A stretch of DNA of 64,000 nt from Methylovirgula sp. 4M-Z18 (lineage in GTDB: Bacteria; Pseudomonadota; Alphaproteobacteria; Rhizobiales; Beijerinckiaceae). Positions 25,364 to 34,813 of this stretch are shown piece after piece. The notes beneath the pieces were generated by a model. The model was not told the DNA's origin. It worked only from the letters and a program-made list of their open reading frames with translations, and did not search any database. The translations under genes were made by a program, and so were the position numbers. The number at the start of each line of letters is the position of its first letter. Position 1 is the first letter of the stretch. The DNA lies in NCBI RefSeq assembly GCF_037890675.1, contig NZ_CP149574.1:372001-436000 (forward strand), in the 5' to 3' direction.

Positions 25364-26764
25364 TCAGCCGAGGAAACGCTCCAGCCCATTCATCACGACT
25401 TTGAGCGCTTCCGCGACGGTGTCCGGCGCTGCGCCAGTTCCGGGGGAGGTCGCAAGCGCGTCGATCTGTGTTTTCACGAAAGCCAGGCCGTCGGGCAGAT
25501 TATCGGCGAGTTTGGCCAACGCTTTTTGAAAATCGTTGGCGGGCGCGTTGAGGGCCGCGGCGATCTCATCCGCCGATGAACTGACCATTGGCACGGGGAT
25601 GCTGTCGGGTCCGTCGTTGGTGGGCGCCGGCAAGGATAATGCGTCGAGCAGATCGGGCGCGACGGCGTCGCGCTGCGACAAGGGCGCGCCCAGTTGGAAC
25701 AGCTTGCGTAGCGTGGCGAGAACGGACGTGTGATCGAAAGGATAGGGCGACGATGCCGGCGGCCGGACAATGCTGCCTGCCGGTATCCATGGGGAAATCA
25801 ATACCGCGGGCACCCGCACGCCATAGCGGTCGAACGCAAAGCCATCGGAACGCAGATTGTCCGGCGACATCGCGATGGGCGGCGGCACGTGATCATAGAT
25901 GCCGCCATGTTCGTCGTAGGTGATGATGAACAAGGTCTGCTTCCAGCCAGCGCCGTGGCGGAGCGCGTCATAACAGCGGGCGATCAGCCGCTCGCCGTAT
26001 GAAACATTGTGCGGTGGATGCTGGTCATTCGGCATTCGGTTGAGCGCTGGATCGGCGAAATAGCGCGGCTCGATGAAACTATAATTCGGCAGCCGGCCAG
26101 CCATGGCATCAGTCATGAAATCGGATTCGAAGGACGCCAGCTTGTCCGGCAGTTCTGCCCAGATCGCGCTCAAGGTGGCGGCTTGGGGAATGTCGTGATG
26201 ATAGATCTTCCAACTGCGTTGATTCTCGCTGAGTCGGTTGAAAATGGTCGGCATCACATAGGGAAAATGGGTCGGCGAATTGTTGACGTAGCCCGCGGCC
26301 GTGCCGGTATGCATGAAGAAGCGGTTGGGCCAGGTCTGGTTGGGCGCGGAGGCGTGCCAGCTATCGCTGACGCCGAAGGATTTCGCCAAAGTGCTCAAGA
26401 CCGGAACCTGCTCCGGTGAAAAGCCGTGCATCACCGCCTCGGGATCGTTGGTTGCATTCTGCGCCAGGTAATTTTCGACAAAGCCTGCCATGGTCGCAGG
26501 CGCTGGTGGAACATTGCCGGCGCCAAAAATCTGATCGTTCATGTCGGTGAAACGCTCGCCCGGATCGACATGCGGAATGGAGGCATTTTGCGGGTCGAGC
26601 GCTGGGCCGCTGGTCCAGACGGGGTAATCCACTCCGTTCGAACAATTTTTTTCGATGCCTTTAAGGCCGTTAAAATCGACCCGGCTGGGGTAAAGCCGCC
26701 CCAGCATGCAATCGAACGAGCGATTTTCGAGCATCAGGACGACGACATGGGCAATATCGGGCAT
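25364..26764 (-). CDS. Phospholipase C/acid phosphatase-like phosphoesterase
   Basis: A 466-residue phosphoesterase of the PF04185 family. The metal-site signature LENRSFD comes at residues 12-18, TWPNRFFMHTG near the middle, and YDEHGGIYDHVPPP near 300. Members hydrolyse phosphatidylcholine, phosphatidylinositol or phosphate monoesters. GGAGGA precedes ATG 26762-26764, so the protein begins directly with the catalytic strand and has no signal peptide, unlike many secreted relatives. The C-terminal 80 residues are an Ala/Pro-rich extension. It is convergent with the ComM gene. Confidence 0.88.
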   Translation of the reverse strand: MPDIAHVVVLMLENRSFDCMLGRLYPSRVDFNGLKGIEKNCSNGVDYPVWTSGPALDPQNASIPHVDPGERFTDMNDQIFGAGNVPPAPATMAGFVENYLAQNATNDPEAVMHGFSPEQVPVLSTLAKSFGVSDSWHASAPNQTWPNRFFMHTGTAAGYVNNSPTHFPYVMPTIFNRLSENQRSWKIYHHDIPQAATLSAIWAELPDKLASFESDFMTDAMAGRLPNYSFIEPRYFADPALNRMPNDQHPPHNVSYGERLIARCYDALRHGAGWKQTLFIITYDEHGGIYDHVPPPIAMSPDNLRSDGFAFDRYGVRVPAVLISPWIPAGSIVRPPASSPYPFDHTSVLATLRKLFQLGAPLSQRDAVAPDLLDALSLPAPTNDGPDSIPVPMVSSSADEIAAALNAPANDFQKALAKLADNLPDGLAFVKTQIDALATSPGTGAAPDTVAEALKVVMNGLERFLG

Positions 26765-26990
26765 GGTATCCTCCACCGGTGGGAAACCCGGACAGGGACC
26801 AGTATCCGCAAGATTCGCCGGCTGATTTGTTATTTCAGCCACATTGCAACTTGCTTTGGCGGGACGACCGACAGGCGTTGCTTTCCTGTCCCTCGTGGCG
26901 AATTGCCGCTTGTGACCGCACCTGCGGCAGGCAATAAAAATTGCCACAATGGCCTGCCATAGGCGCCTCGAAACGTGATGCTCATCTGCT

Positions 26991-27572
26991 ATGTCAAAAA
27001 ATCTCCTCCTGCCCGCCGCGGCCTTTGTGCTCGGCACCTGTGCGCTGATTGCCGCTTTGTGGCTGATCCTCGTGCCGCAAGTCGGCGCGCCCTTGCCGTC
27101 CGGCATCGGCGGGCCGTTCGCGCTGGTGGCGCAAGACGGCAAGAGCTTTACCGACAAGGATATGCTCGGCAAGCCGACGTTGATTTTCTTCGGCTATACC
27201 CATTGCCCCGACGTCTGCCCGACGACATTGTTCGACATGTCGGAAGTGTTGCGCAAGCTCGGCCCGGATAAGAAGGTGGCGGCTCTGTTCATCACGGTCG
27301 ATCCGGAGCGCGATACGCCGGAGGTGTTGAAAGATTATTTGTCGAGCTTCGATCCGCGCATCGTCGGCCTTTCGGGCGACCGCACGGCGGTCGAGGCGGC
27401 GATGCGCAATTACCGCGTCTATGCGAAGAAAGTGCCCGCGAACGACGGCGGCTATACGATGGACCACACGTCGCTCATCTATCTCATGGACAAGCAAGGC
27501 CGCTTCGTGAATCCGTTCAATCTCGAGCGCACGCCGGAGGAAGCGGCGAAGGATTTGGCGAAATATTTGTGA
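26991..27572 (+). CDS. SCO1/SenC-type copper chaperone
   Basis: A 193-residue membrane-anchored thioredoxin-fold protein. Residues 8-30 form the transmembrane anchor. The copper site is complete: Cys72 and Cys76 in HCPDVCP and His159 in MDHTSLIY, with TVDPERDTP typical of the family. It delivers copper to the CuA centre of cytochrome c oxidase, from the periplasmic side, which indicates aerobic respiration. No oxidase genes lie within this window. It is divergent from the phosphoesterase gene across 226 bases in which I see nothing else. Confidence 0.93.
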   Translation: MSKNLLLPAAAFVLGTCALIAALWLILVPQVGAPLPSGIGGPFALVAQDGKSFTDKDMLGKPTLIFFGYTHCPDVCPTTLFDMSEVLRKLGPDKKVAALFITVDPERDTPEVLKDYLSSFDPRIVGLSGDRTAVEAAMRNYRVYAKKVPANDGGYTMDHTSLIYLMDKQGRFVNPFNLERTPEEAAKDLAKYL

Positions 27573-27581
27573 TCGGTGACC

Positions 27582-27690
27582 GGCCGACGGATTTGCGCAA
27601 GACCGCGTTGATCTTGCTTTGCCAGCCCGCGCCTTTTGTACGGAAAGCGTCCACGATGTCTTAGTCGAGGCGCAAGCCGATGCCGCATAC
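27582..27690 (-). pseudogene. Fragment of a BrnA-type antitoxin gene
   Basis: The minus-strand frame reads GLRLD, a TAA at 27661-27663, then DIVDAFRTKGAGWQSKINAV and LRKSVGR. This matches the C-terminal end of BrnA/ribbon-helix-helix antitoxins (RLD-D-V-EAF-..GPGWQ-RIN..L). The stop sits inside the conserved block, and no N-terminal half or BrnT toxin is present next to it, so it is a degraded remnant. The call rests on about 30 residues. Confidence 0.6.
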
Positions 27691-27707
27691 ACTATCTTAT
27701 AATTTGG

Positions 27708-28010
27708 TCAGGCTTTGAGCTCATTCAATTTGCTCATAATATATTCTCTCGCCTCCGCCTGAGAGGAAAACCCTCCTTCTTTGGGCTCTATAAAACTGTC
27801 CCGCACGAGGATTTCTTCTGTAGCTTGCTTTATCGGCAGAGCATCGCCAAAAACTTCAAGATTATACATTTCGTGCCGAAAAACATGAAATGTGAACTGC
27901 CCATTTGAGTTACGCAATATATTGAAATGAAGCAAAATATCGTTCTCCATTTCAGGTATATTTTCTTTAAGACTAACGACGATAGTTTCTACCAAAAAAT
28001 ATATATTCAT
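27708..28010 (-). CDS. Unrecognised small protein in AT-rich DNA
   Basis: A 100-residue protein of unknown function, MNIYFLVETIVV... with a mixed alpha/beta look and a C-terminal helix QAEAREYIMSKLNELKA. There is no signal peptide: the N-terminal segment is a strand-like IYFLVETIVVSL rather than a leader. GGAG sits 7 bases before ATG 28008-28010, so translation is plausible. GC is well below that of its neighbours. It follows the broken BrnA fragment, which makes a transferred patch (27.58-28.05 kb) likely. Confidence 0.65.
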   Translation of the reverse strand: MNIYFLVETIVVSLKENIPEMENDILLHFNILRNSNGQFTFHVFRHEMYNLEVFGDALPIKQATEEILVRDSFIEPKEGGFSSQAEAREYIMSKLNELKA

Positions 28011-28135
28011 GGCTGGCTCCGTCGGGGGCAATCACAATCGCTAAGCATTTTATAGCCTCCCCGAGGAGCATATCGCCATAGCGACGGCGTGATCACGCAA
28101 TTTGTCGCTAGCTTTGAAACTCCGGCAGTGCGAAG

Positions 28136-28154
28136 GGGCGGCTCAGCGCCGCCC
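28136..28154 (-). terminator. Possible terminator hairpin after fumarase
   Basis: A 7-bp perfect stem GGGCGGC (28136-28142) with GCCGCCC (28148-28154) lies just beyond the fumarase stop on the minus strand. It has no real T-run (only TTCG follows), so factor-independent termination would be weak. Confidence 0.4.
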
Positions 28155-28159
28155 GCGGC

Positions 28160-29776
28160 TCACCCCAAATTCAGCTCCTTGAAGAAGTCGTTCCCCTTGT
28201 CGTCGACCACGATGAACGCGGGGAAATTCTCGACCTCGATCTTCCAGATCGCTTCCATGCCAAGCTCGGGATATTCGAGCACTTCGACCTTCTTGATGCA
28301 GTCCTGCGCGAGCCGGGCCGCCGGGCCGCCGATGGAGCCGAGATAGAAGCCGCCGTGCGTCTTGCACGCTTCGCGCACTTGCGCCGAGCGGTTGCCTTTC
28401 GCCAGCATCACCATGGAGCCGCCGGCGGCCTGGAACTGATCGACGAAGGAATCCATGCGGCCGGCGGTGGTCGGGCCGAACGAGCCTGAGGCGTAGCCGG
28501 CCGGCGTCTTGGCGGGGCCCGCATAATAGACGGGATGATTCTTGAAATAGTCCGGCATCGGCTCGCCGCGCTCCAGCCGCTCGCGGATTTTCGCATGCGC
28601 CGAGTCGCGCGCGACGATCATCGGGCCGGTCAGCGACACGCGCGTCTTGATCGGATGTTTCGACAGCTCGGCGCGAATCGCCTCCATCGGCAGATTGAGG
28701 TCGATTTTCACCACGCCCTGATCGAAGACGCCTTCATCAAGCTCGGGCAGATATTTCGCGGGGTCGTGTTCGAGCTCTTCCAGAAACACGCCGTCGCGGG
28801 TGATCTTGCCTTTCGCCTGCCGGTCGGCCGAGCAGGAAACGCCAAGACCGATCGGCAAGGAGGCGCCGTGCCGCGGCAGGCGGATGACGCGCACGTCATG
28901 GCAGAAATATTTGCCGCCGAATTGCGCGCCGACGCCGAGCTGCTGCGTGAGCTTGTGGATTTCCTCTTCCATGGCGAGGTCGCGGAAGGCGTGGCCGTCC
29001 TCGCCGCCCGAGGTCGGCAGATTGTCGAGATATTTGGTCGAGGCGAGCTTCACCGTCTTCAAATTCAGCTCCGCCGACGTGCCGCCGATCACGATGGCGA
29101 GGTGATAGGGCGGGCAGGCGGCGGTGCCGAGCGTCAGGATCTTCTCTTTCAGGAAGGCGATCATCCGGTCGTGGGTGAGCACCGCCGGGGTTGCCTGGAA
29201 CAGGAAGGTCTTGTTGGCCGAGCCGCCGCCTTTGGCGACGAAGAGGAATTTGTAAGCATCCTCACCCTCGGCATAGAGTTCGATCTGCGCCGGCAGGTTG
29301 GTTCGGGTGTTCTTTTCCTCGAACATCGAGAGCGGCGCGACCTGGGAATAACGCAGGTTCTTCTTGTTGTACGCGCTCCAGATGCCTTCGCCGATCGCGC
29401 TTTCATCCTCGCCTTCGGTCCAGATCCGGCGGCCCTTCTTGCCCATCACGATGGCGGTGCCGGTGTCCTGGCACATCGGTAGCACGCCGCCGGCGGCGAT
29501 ATTGGCGTTCTTGAGGAGGTCGAAGGCGACGAAACGGTCGTTCTCGGTCGCTTCCGGATCGTCGAGAATTTTCGCAAGCTGGGCCAGATGCGCGGGGCGC
29601 AGCAGATGGTTGATGTCGATCATCGCCTGTTCGGCCAGCAGCCGGATGGCGTCCTGCGACACATGGATGAACTCGCGATCCCCGACTTTTTCCACGCTGA
29701 CGCCATCCGACGACAATTTCCGATAGGGCGTCGTGTCCTCCATATGCGGGAACAGGGGGGCGTGCTGATAGGTCAT
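28160..29776 (-). CDS. Class I (iron-sulfur) fumarate hydratase
   Basis: A 538-residue single-chain class I fumarase (FumA/FumB type). The three 4Fe-4S ligands line up at Cys102 ([10 protein letters not shown]), Cys221 (AACPPYHLA) and Cys315 (GVSCSADRQ), with the same spacing as E. coli FumA. It hydrates fumarate to malate in the citric acid cycle. The ATG at 29774-29776 follows GAGG by 7 bases; an upstream frame extension is not typical of the family. The cluster is oxygen-labile, so the cell may also have a class II FumC elsewhere. Confidence 0.95.
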   Translation of the reverse strand: MTYQHAPLFPHMEDTTPYRKLSSDGVSVEKVGDREFIHVSQDAIRLLAEQAMIDINHLLRPAHLAQLAKILDDPEATENDRFVAFDLLKNANIAAGGVLPMCQDTGTAIVMGKKGRRIWTEGEDESAIGEGIWSAYNKKNLRYSQVAPLSMFEEKNTRTNLPAQIELYAEGEDAYKFLFVAKGGGSANKTFLFQATPAVLTHDRMIAFLKEKILTLGTAACPPYHLAIVIGGTSAELNLKTVKLASTKYLDNLPTSGGEDGHAFRDLAMEEEIHKLTQQLGVGAQFGGKYFCHDVRVIRLPRHGASLPIGLGVSCSADRQAKGKITRDGVFLEELEHDPAKYLPELDEGVFDQGVVKIDLNLPMEAIRAELSKHPIKTRVSLTGPMIVARDSAHAKIRERLERGEPMPDYFKNHPVYYAGPAKTPAGYASGSFGPTTAGRMDSFVDQFQAAGGSMVMLAKGNRSAQVREACKTHGGFYLGSIGGPAARLAQDCIKKVEVLEYPELGMEAIWKIEVENFPAFIVVDDKGNDFFKELNLG

Positions 29777-29932
29777 GCGGAGCCTCGTTGACATGGCGAA
29801 AGATGTGGCGGAACCGAAGGATATTTTGCGGCGTTTGGCAATACCCGGACGGTGGGGAAGGCAGATCCCGGCATTGCTGCCCCGCTTCCGCTGCCATTGC
29901 TGGCCGAAACGGTCTCCGCTACGGCATCGCCC

Positions 29933-30820
29933 ATGTCTTCTTCGCTGCTTTTTGACCGCTTCGCTCCCTTCCTGTTTCTCGTGCTCTGGTCCACGGGCTG
30001 GATCGCCGCGCGGGCCATCACGCCCTATGCCGATCCGCTGACGTTTCTCGCCTGGCGTTATGTCCTCGCCGCGGCGGCGCTGGTGATTTTTGCGGTGTTT
30101 TCGGGCGCGATTTGGCCGCGCCGTGCGGCTGATTGGGGGCATGGGTTCGTCTCGGGCATCATGATTCACGCGATCTATCTCGGCGGCGTGTGGTGGGCGG
30201 TACGGCATGGCGTCCCGGCGACCATTTCGGCGCTGCTCGCGGCGATCCAGCCGATTCTCACGACTATTCTTGCCCCCTATATCGCCAAGGAGCGCATCCG
30301 CCCCCTGCAAGGACTTGGCGTCGCGCTCGGCTTCTGCGGCCTCCTGATCGTGCTGTCGCCAAAACTCGCCGGCGTCGCGCCTGGAACGCTCGCTCAAGTG
30401 GCCTGGCCGCTCGTCGTGAACGCCTTATGCATGGTGTCGGTGACGCTGGGCGCCTTCTATCAGAAGCGGTTCATTCCCACCGGCGATCTGCGCACCGTGA
30501 CGGTGCTGCAATATATCGGCGCCTTTTCCGTCACATTGCCAGCGGCGTTCCTGCTCGAGGACATGCATGTCACCTGGAACGCGCCGGTGATCGCCACCAT
30601 GGTCTGGTCGGTGTTCGGTCTCTCGATCGGCGCGATCGTCCTTTATTTCATGCTGATCCGGCACGGCGCCGTCTCGCGTCCGGCGCAGCTCATTTTCCTC
30701 GTGCCGCCGACGGCCGCCGTGCAGGCCTGGGTCCTGTTCGGCGAAAGCCTCAGCCTGCTGCAGCTCGGCGGCATGGCGGTCACGGCCCTTGGGGTTGCTC
30801 TCGCCAGCCGAAAAAGCTGA
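29933..30820 (+). CDS. EamA/DMT-family transporter
   Basis: A 295-residue inner-membrane protein with ten predicted hydrophobic segments in two EamA repeats ([14 protein letters not shown] in the first, [15 protein letters not shown] in the second, ending [16 protein letters not shown]). DMT family members export amino acids or metabolites; the substrate cannot be read here. I chose ATG 29933, which starts directly ahead of the first helix. A GTG 81 bases upstream behind GGTGGGG is an alternative. It is divergent from fumarase. Confidence 0.88.
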   Translation: MSSSLLFDRFAPFLFLVLWSTGWIAARAITPYADPLTFLAWRYVLAAAALVIFAVFSGAIWPRRAADWGHGFVSGIMIHAIYLGGVWWAVRHGVPATISALLAAIQPILTTILAPYIAKERIRPLQGLGVALGFCGLLIVLSPKLAGVAPGTLAQVAWPLVVNALCMVSVTLGAFYQKRFIPTGDLRTVTVLQYIGAFSVTLPAAFLLEDMHVTWNAPVIATMVWSVFGLSIGAIVLYFMLIRHGAVSRPAQLIFLVPPTAAVQAWVLFGESLSLLQLGGMAVTALGVALASRKS

Positions 30821-30878
30821 TTGCGGAGCGGCGTTTCTTCCGGCATTGTGCGGTGCACAATCAAATCGGGGGACCGCC

Positions 30879-32537
30879 ATGATCGAGAAGCAAGCGCTCT
30901 TTTCCGCCGGCCATGGGGCTGTGACGCGCATGGAAGCGCTGTTGCTCGCCGCCACGCAGGCGGTACGGGCGCGGGTCTCGATCAATGGCAAGCCGGCCAA
31001 CGATCTTGTCGAGCAGGAGCAGCGGGCGGTGCATGGGCTCGCCTGGCTCGCGACCTATGTCCAGGCCATCCGCGAAATGCTGGCCGCCGCCGAGCGGCTT
31101 GACCAAGCGGGGGCTTTCGATGAGACCGAAGGTCTGCTGACCCAGATCGGCCTCGGCGAATATCTTGCCCAGGTCTTCGGCGGCATTCCGATGAGCCAGG
31201 GCGAGATCCTGCGCCTGAGCGATCTCGGTCTCTCCTCAGCCGAGGCCGACATCTATCGCGACTGGGCGGTCAATGCGCTCATCGCCGGCGGCAATACGGC
31301 CGCCAACCGGGCCCGGCTCGCCACCCTGATCGATCATGCCGAGGCTTCCGCCACCATCGGCGCGACCGGCCTCGACGACACGATGGAAGCGATCCGCGCC
31401 GAAATGCGCAAATTTGCCGAGGATCAGGTGACGCCGCACGCGCACGGCTGGCACTTGCGCAACGAATATATCCCGCTCGACGTGATCAAGGGCCTCTCGG
31501 ACCTGGGCGTTTTCGGGCTGACCATTCCGGAGGAATTCGGCGGCATGGGGCTCGGCAAGGTCGCCATGTGCGTTGTGTCGGAGGAATTGTCGCGCGCCTA
31601 TATCGGCGTCGGCTCGCTCGGCACGCGGTCCGAAATCGCCGCCGAATTGATCATGGGCGGCGGTACCAAGGAACAGCAGGAAAAATATCTGCCGAAAATC
31701 GCCTCAGGCGAAATCCTCCCCACCGCCGTCTTCACCGAGCCCAACACCGGCTCCGATCTTGCGTCCTTACGCACCCGCGCCGTGCGCGAGGGCGACGTTT
31801 ACAAGGTGACGGGCAACAAGACCTGGATCACCCATCCGGTGCGTGCCGATATCATGACGCTGCTCACCCGCACCAATCCCGACGAGCCCGGCTACAAGGG
31901 CCTGTCGATGTTCATCGCCGAAAAGCCACGCGGCACCGATGCCGAACCGTTCCCGGCCAAGGGCATGTCCGGCGGCGAGATCGAAGTGCTCGGCTATCGC
32001 GGCATGAAGGAATATGAAATCGCCTTCGATGGCTTCGAAGTGCCGGCTGCCAATTTGCTGGGCCTCGAGGAAGGCCAGGGCTTCAAGCAATTGATGCAGA
32101 CGTTCGAATCGGCCCGCATCCAGACGGCGGCGCGCGCGGTCGGCGTGGCGCAATCGGCGCTCGATCTCGGCTTGCGCTATGCGAAAGAGCGCATTCAATT
32201 CGGCAAGGCGCTGATCCATTTCCCGCGCGTCGCCGACAAGATCGTGATGATGGCGGTGGAAGTGCATATCGCACGGCAAATCACTTACTTTGCCGGCAAT
32301 GCCAAGGACCAGGGCCGCCGCTGCGATCTGGAGGCCGGCATGGCCAAGTTGCTCGGCGCCCGCGTCGCCTGGGCCGCCGCCGACAATGCGCTGCAGATCC
32401 ACGGCGGCAATGGTTTCGCACAGGAATATCCGATTTCGCGCGTGCTGTGCGACGCGCGCATCCTCAACATTTTCGAGGGCGCGGCGGAAATTCAGGCGCA
32501 GGTGATCGGGCGGCGGTTGCTCGAAGGCGGCAATTGA
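30879..32537 (+). CDS. mcd: (2S)-methylsuccinyl-CoA dehydrogenase (Mcd-like)
   Basis: A 552-residue acyl-CoA dehydrogenase. Ordinary members have about 380 residues; this one has an extra N-terminal domain of about 160 residues, the mark of methylsuccinyl-CoA dehydrogenases. The ACAD core is plain (TEPNTGSDLASLRT, MKEYEIAFDGFEVP, QIHGGNGFAQEYPISR, LNIFEGAAEIQAQVI). It oxidises (2S)-methylsuccinyl-CoA to mesaconyl-CoA in the ethylmalonyl-CoA pathway. GGGGGA lies 6 bases before ATG 30879. The partner gene ccr is at 58829-60124. Its 3' end resembles the direct repeats at 33430 and 34677. Confidence 0.88.
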   Translation: MIEKQALFSAGHGAVTRMEALLLAATQAVRARVSINGKPANDLVEQEQRAVHGLAWLATYVQAIREMLAAAERLDQAGAFDETEGLLTQIGLGEYLAQVFGGIPMSQGEILRLSDLGLSSAEADIYRDWAVNALIAGGNTAANRARLATLIDHAEASATIGATGLDDTMEAIRAEMRKFAEDQVTPHAHGWHLRNEYIPLDVIKGLSDLGVFGLTIPEEFGGMGLGKVAMCVVSEELSRAYIGVGSLGTRSEIAAELIMGGGTKEQQEKYLPKIASGEILPTAVFTEPNTGSDLASLRTRAVREGDVYKVTGNKTWITHPVRADIMTLLTRTNPDEPGYKGLSMFIAEKPRGTDAEPFPAKGMSGGEIEVLGYRGMKEYEIAFDGFEVPAANLLGLEEGQGFKQLMQTFESARIQTAARAVGVAQSALDLGLRYAKERIQFGKALIHFPRVADKIVMMAVEVHIARQITYFAGNAKDQGRRCDLEAGMAKLLGARVAWAAADNALQIHGGNGFAQEYPISRVLCDARILNIFEGAAEIQAQVIGRRLLEGGN

Positions 32538-32610
32538 GGTTTTCCTTCTCCCTCCGCCGGGCGCGACGCGTCCTGGCGTTGCACACGATCCGTCTTCAGG
32601 AGAGGCGCCG

Positions 32611-33405
32611 ATGGCTCATGCAATGAATACCCAAACTGCGATCGAGGCGGACGGCCCCAACCAGCCGAAGCTCGACAGCGAGGCGGTCTGGCAGGCGCGC
32701 GTCGATCTTGCGGCTTGTTTCCGCATGGCGGCGCGCTACGGCCTCGAAGAAGGCATCTGCAACCATTTCTCGGCGATGGTGCCGGGCTATGACGACCTGT
32801 TCATCGTCAATCCCTATGGCTATGCCTTTCGCGAACTCACTGCGTCGATGCTGCTGATCTGCGACTTTCACGGTCATGTCGTGTCGGGAAGCGGTCAGCC
32901 GGAAGCGACAGCCTTTTACATCCATGCGCGCATCCACAAGCACATCCCGCGCGCGAAAGCCGCGTTCCACACCCACATGCCCTATGCCACCGCTTTGTCC
33001 ATGACGGAGGGCGATCCTTTGATTTTCGCCGGGCAGACCGCGTTGAAATTCTACGGGCGCACGGCGGTCGACAAAAACTACAACGGCCTCGCGCTCGATG
33101 ACCGCGAAGGCGATCGGATCGCGGCCGCGATCGGCGATGCCGACATCGTCTTCATGAAGCATCACGGCGTGATGGTCATCGGCCAAACCATCGCCGAAGC
33201 ATGGGACGATCTTTATTATCTCGAACGCGCCTGTCAGGTGCAGACTTTGGCGTTGTCGACGGGGCGGCAGGTGTTGCCGGTCGATCCATCGATCGCGGAA
33301 GCGGCCTATCGGCAAATGCGCGAGGGGGATGCGGAATCGGCGCGGCTGCATCTCGACTCGATCAAGCGCACGCTGGATGCTGAGGAGCCTTCGTACAAGG
33401 CGTAA
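32611..33405 (+). CDS. Class II aldolase/adducin-family protein
   Basis: A 264-residue protein of the class II aldolase fold (fuculose-phosphate aldolase/adducin head). Zinc-type histidines are in HTHMPYA (near 120) and KHHGVMV (near 185), with the N-terminal NHFSAMVPG and a conserved GGQ-like region. The first 20 residues are a poorly conserved leader. Natural substrates of this subgroup are mostly unknown. AGGAGAGG precedes ATG 32611. It is 73 bases after mcd and may share its transcript, but no role in the ethylmalonyl-CoA pathway is known. Confidence 0.85.
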   Translation: MAHAMNTQTAIEADGPNQPKLDSEAVWQARVDLAACFRMAARYGLEEGICNHFSAMVPGYDDLFIVNPYGYAFRELTASMLLICDFHGHVVSGSGQPEATAFYIHARIHKHIPRAKAAFHTHMPYATALSMTEGDPLIFAGQTALKFYGRTAVDKNYNGLALDDREGDRIAAAIGDADIVFMKHHGVMVIGQTIAEAWDDLYYLERACQVQTLALSTGRQVLPVDPSIAEAAYRQMREGDAESARLHLDSIKRTLDAEEPSYKA

Positions 33406-33429
33406 AACCGGGACGGAGATTGGCGGGGC

Positions 33430-33476
33430 GCAGCCACCCGAGCGCGATCGGTTGGCGGTTGCTGGAAGGCTTGAAT
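33430..33476 (+). repeat. Direct repeat, left of an AT-rich gene
   Basis: A 47-base sequence starting GCAGCCACC and containing GATCGGTTGGCGGTTGCTGG that recurs at 34677-34723 with 39 of 47 identical. Its second half resembles the 3' end of mcd (GATCGGGCGGCGGTTGCTCG). The two copies bracket the AT-rich gene at 33539-34660. Confidence 0.75.
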
Positions 33477-33538
33477 TTAGCCAAAAGAGAAATATTCACA
33501 TTTAATCGATTCAGGGTAGAGTTTCGATTTCTATCAAC

Positions 33539-34660
33539 ATGCCGCCATGGCGAAAGTTGAAGAAAATGGACGAGTATTCCTCGCTGTCAAATCGAACCAA
33601 TACCCGTCTACCTGCCGACCATTGGGCGGCACATCAGCTTTGCTTTGTTATACATGACGTGATGCTTCAGTCGCTGATAAGCGGGAGACAGGCTTCAATA
33701 TTCAGCGGACACATCAAATTCCGAGACGAAGAAGATCGCGCGTCCTTTGAGGGCGCAACGGATATCTTTGATTGGCTTGAAAATTCAAACCGTGAGGACG
33801 ATAGGGCCGATCTTCTGGTCAATTTGGTATTTCCAAATTTGCTCGGTGACATGTTTGATTGCCTTTACGAAGCTTTGGAAACATCCAGAAAGGGTAAGCT
33901 CACAGTTAGCTTTATGTTGCTTCGCAAGCCACTCCAGGAGTGCCTTTTTCTTTTGGAGTCTATGGTCATTGATAGACACGATTATGCTGGAAAATTAGCC
34001 ACAAACCCATTGCAACTATGGAGCCAGCGCGGTCACGATTTGGACGCTCATACGAAACGGATAACCAAAGTACTGGAGATATTAGGAGAGAGTGAGAGAT
34101 TCGACGCAAATTTTCTCGCTCAGCTTCGATACGATAAGAGCGCACCTGATGGTTTCGATGGAGTTTGCAACAAAGCAATGCATTTGTTTACGGGCCACAA
34201 AGCAATTCAAACCGCGCCTCTGAACGTCAATTTCATTTTCTCAGAATATAATGAGAAACTCACGCAGTGGGCATATCTGTATAGCCGATTGCCGTATTTG
34301 CTTGCTTATCTTCACTGTGTCGTTGAGCACATATACGCAACTATAGCGCTGACGACTCCTGCGTATATCGAAGACATGAATAGGAGGATTGCTGCGCTTG
34401 TCGTTTTATGGTGGGAGGGCGTGAAGCCGCCTCATGATGAGCCGCGGCTACACACTTTCTTTCATCACACTCAGGCTTGGCTGCATAATCACTGTAGCAA
34501 ACAGGGATATCGTCCCCCCGGTCATGCTGATTTGCTTAGGATGGCAGATTCTGGCGCCTACCCAGGCGAGGCGGAAGATGAGGTTGCCGAACGGCAACAA
34601 CAATTTGTTCAGGCGGCGATTTCTTGCGGCTCTGCCCAACAGGAGACGAGCGGCTCATAG
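33539..34660 (+). CDS. Unrecognised protein in an AT-rich cassette
   Basis: A 373-residue protein I do not recognise. It is mostly helical, with HQLCFVIHDVMLQSLISG near residue 40, LLVNLVFPNLLGDMFDCLYEAL near 95-115, KPLQECLFLLESMVI near 135 and a long C-terminal helical region around YSRLPYLLAYLHCVVEHIYATI. There is no signal peptide, and the pattern fits a helical-bundle accessory or possible defence-type protein rather than an enzyme; this is a guess. GC is clearly below the flanking genes. ATG 33539 or 33566 are both possible. It is bracketed by 47-base direct repeats. Confidence 0.7.
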   Translation: MPPWRKLKKMDEYSSLSNRTNTRLPADHWAAHQLCFVIHDVMLQSLISGRQASIFSGHIKFRDEEDRASFEGATDIFDWLENSNREDDRADLLVNLVFPNLLGDMFDCLYEALETSRKGKLTVSFMLLRKPLQECLFLLESMVIDRHDYAGKLATNPLQLWSQRGHDLDAHTKRITKVLEILGESERFDANFLAQLRYDKSAPDGFDGVCNKAMHLFTGHKAIQTAPLNVNFIFSEYNEKLTQWAYLYSRLPYLLAYLHCVVEHIYATIALTTPAYIEDMNRRIAALVVLWWEGVKPPHDEPRLHTFFHHTQAWLHNHCSKQGYRPPGHADLLRMADSGAYPGEAEDEVAERQQQFVQAAISCGSAQQETSGS

Positions 34661-34676
34661 CCGTCTATCTACGGAC

Positions 34677-34723
34677 GCAGCCACCACAGCGCGATCGGCC
34701 GGCGGTTTCTGGAGGGCGGGAAT
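34677..34723 (+). repeat. Direct repeat, right of an AT-rich gene
   Basis: Partner of the repeat at 33430-33476 (39/47 identical). It begins immediately after the stop of the AT-rich gene and contains GATCGGCCGGCGGTTTCTGG followed by AGGGCGGGAATGAGG, closely similar to the last codons and stop of mcd. Confidence 0.75.
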
Positions 34724-34813
34724 GAGGGCCTGTCCTTATGGACCACTTGATAGCGACCCGCGACGGTGTGAATACTTGATCGTTGTGCTCGATCGTCAAC
34801 GATGGAGGAGCAA

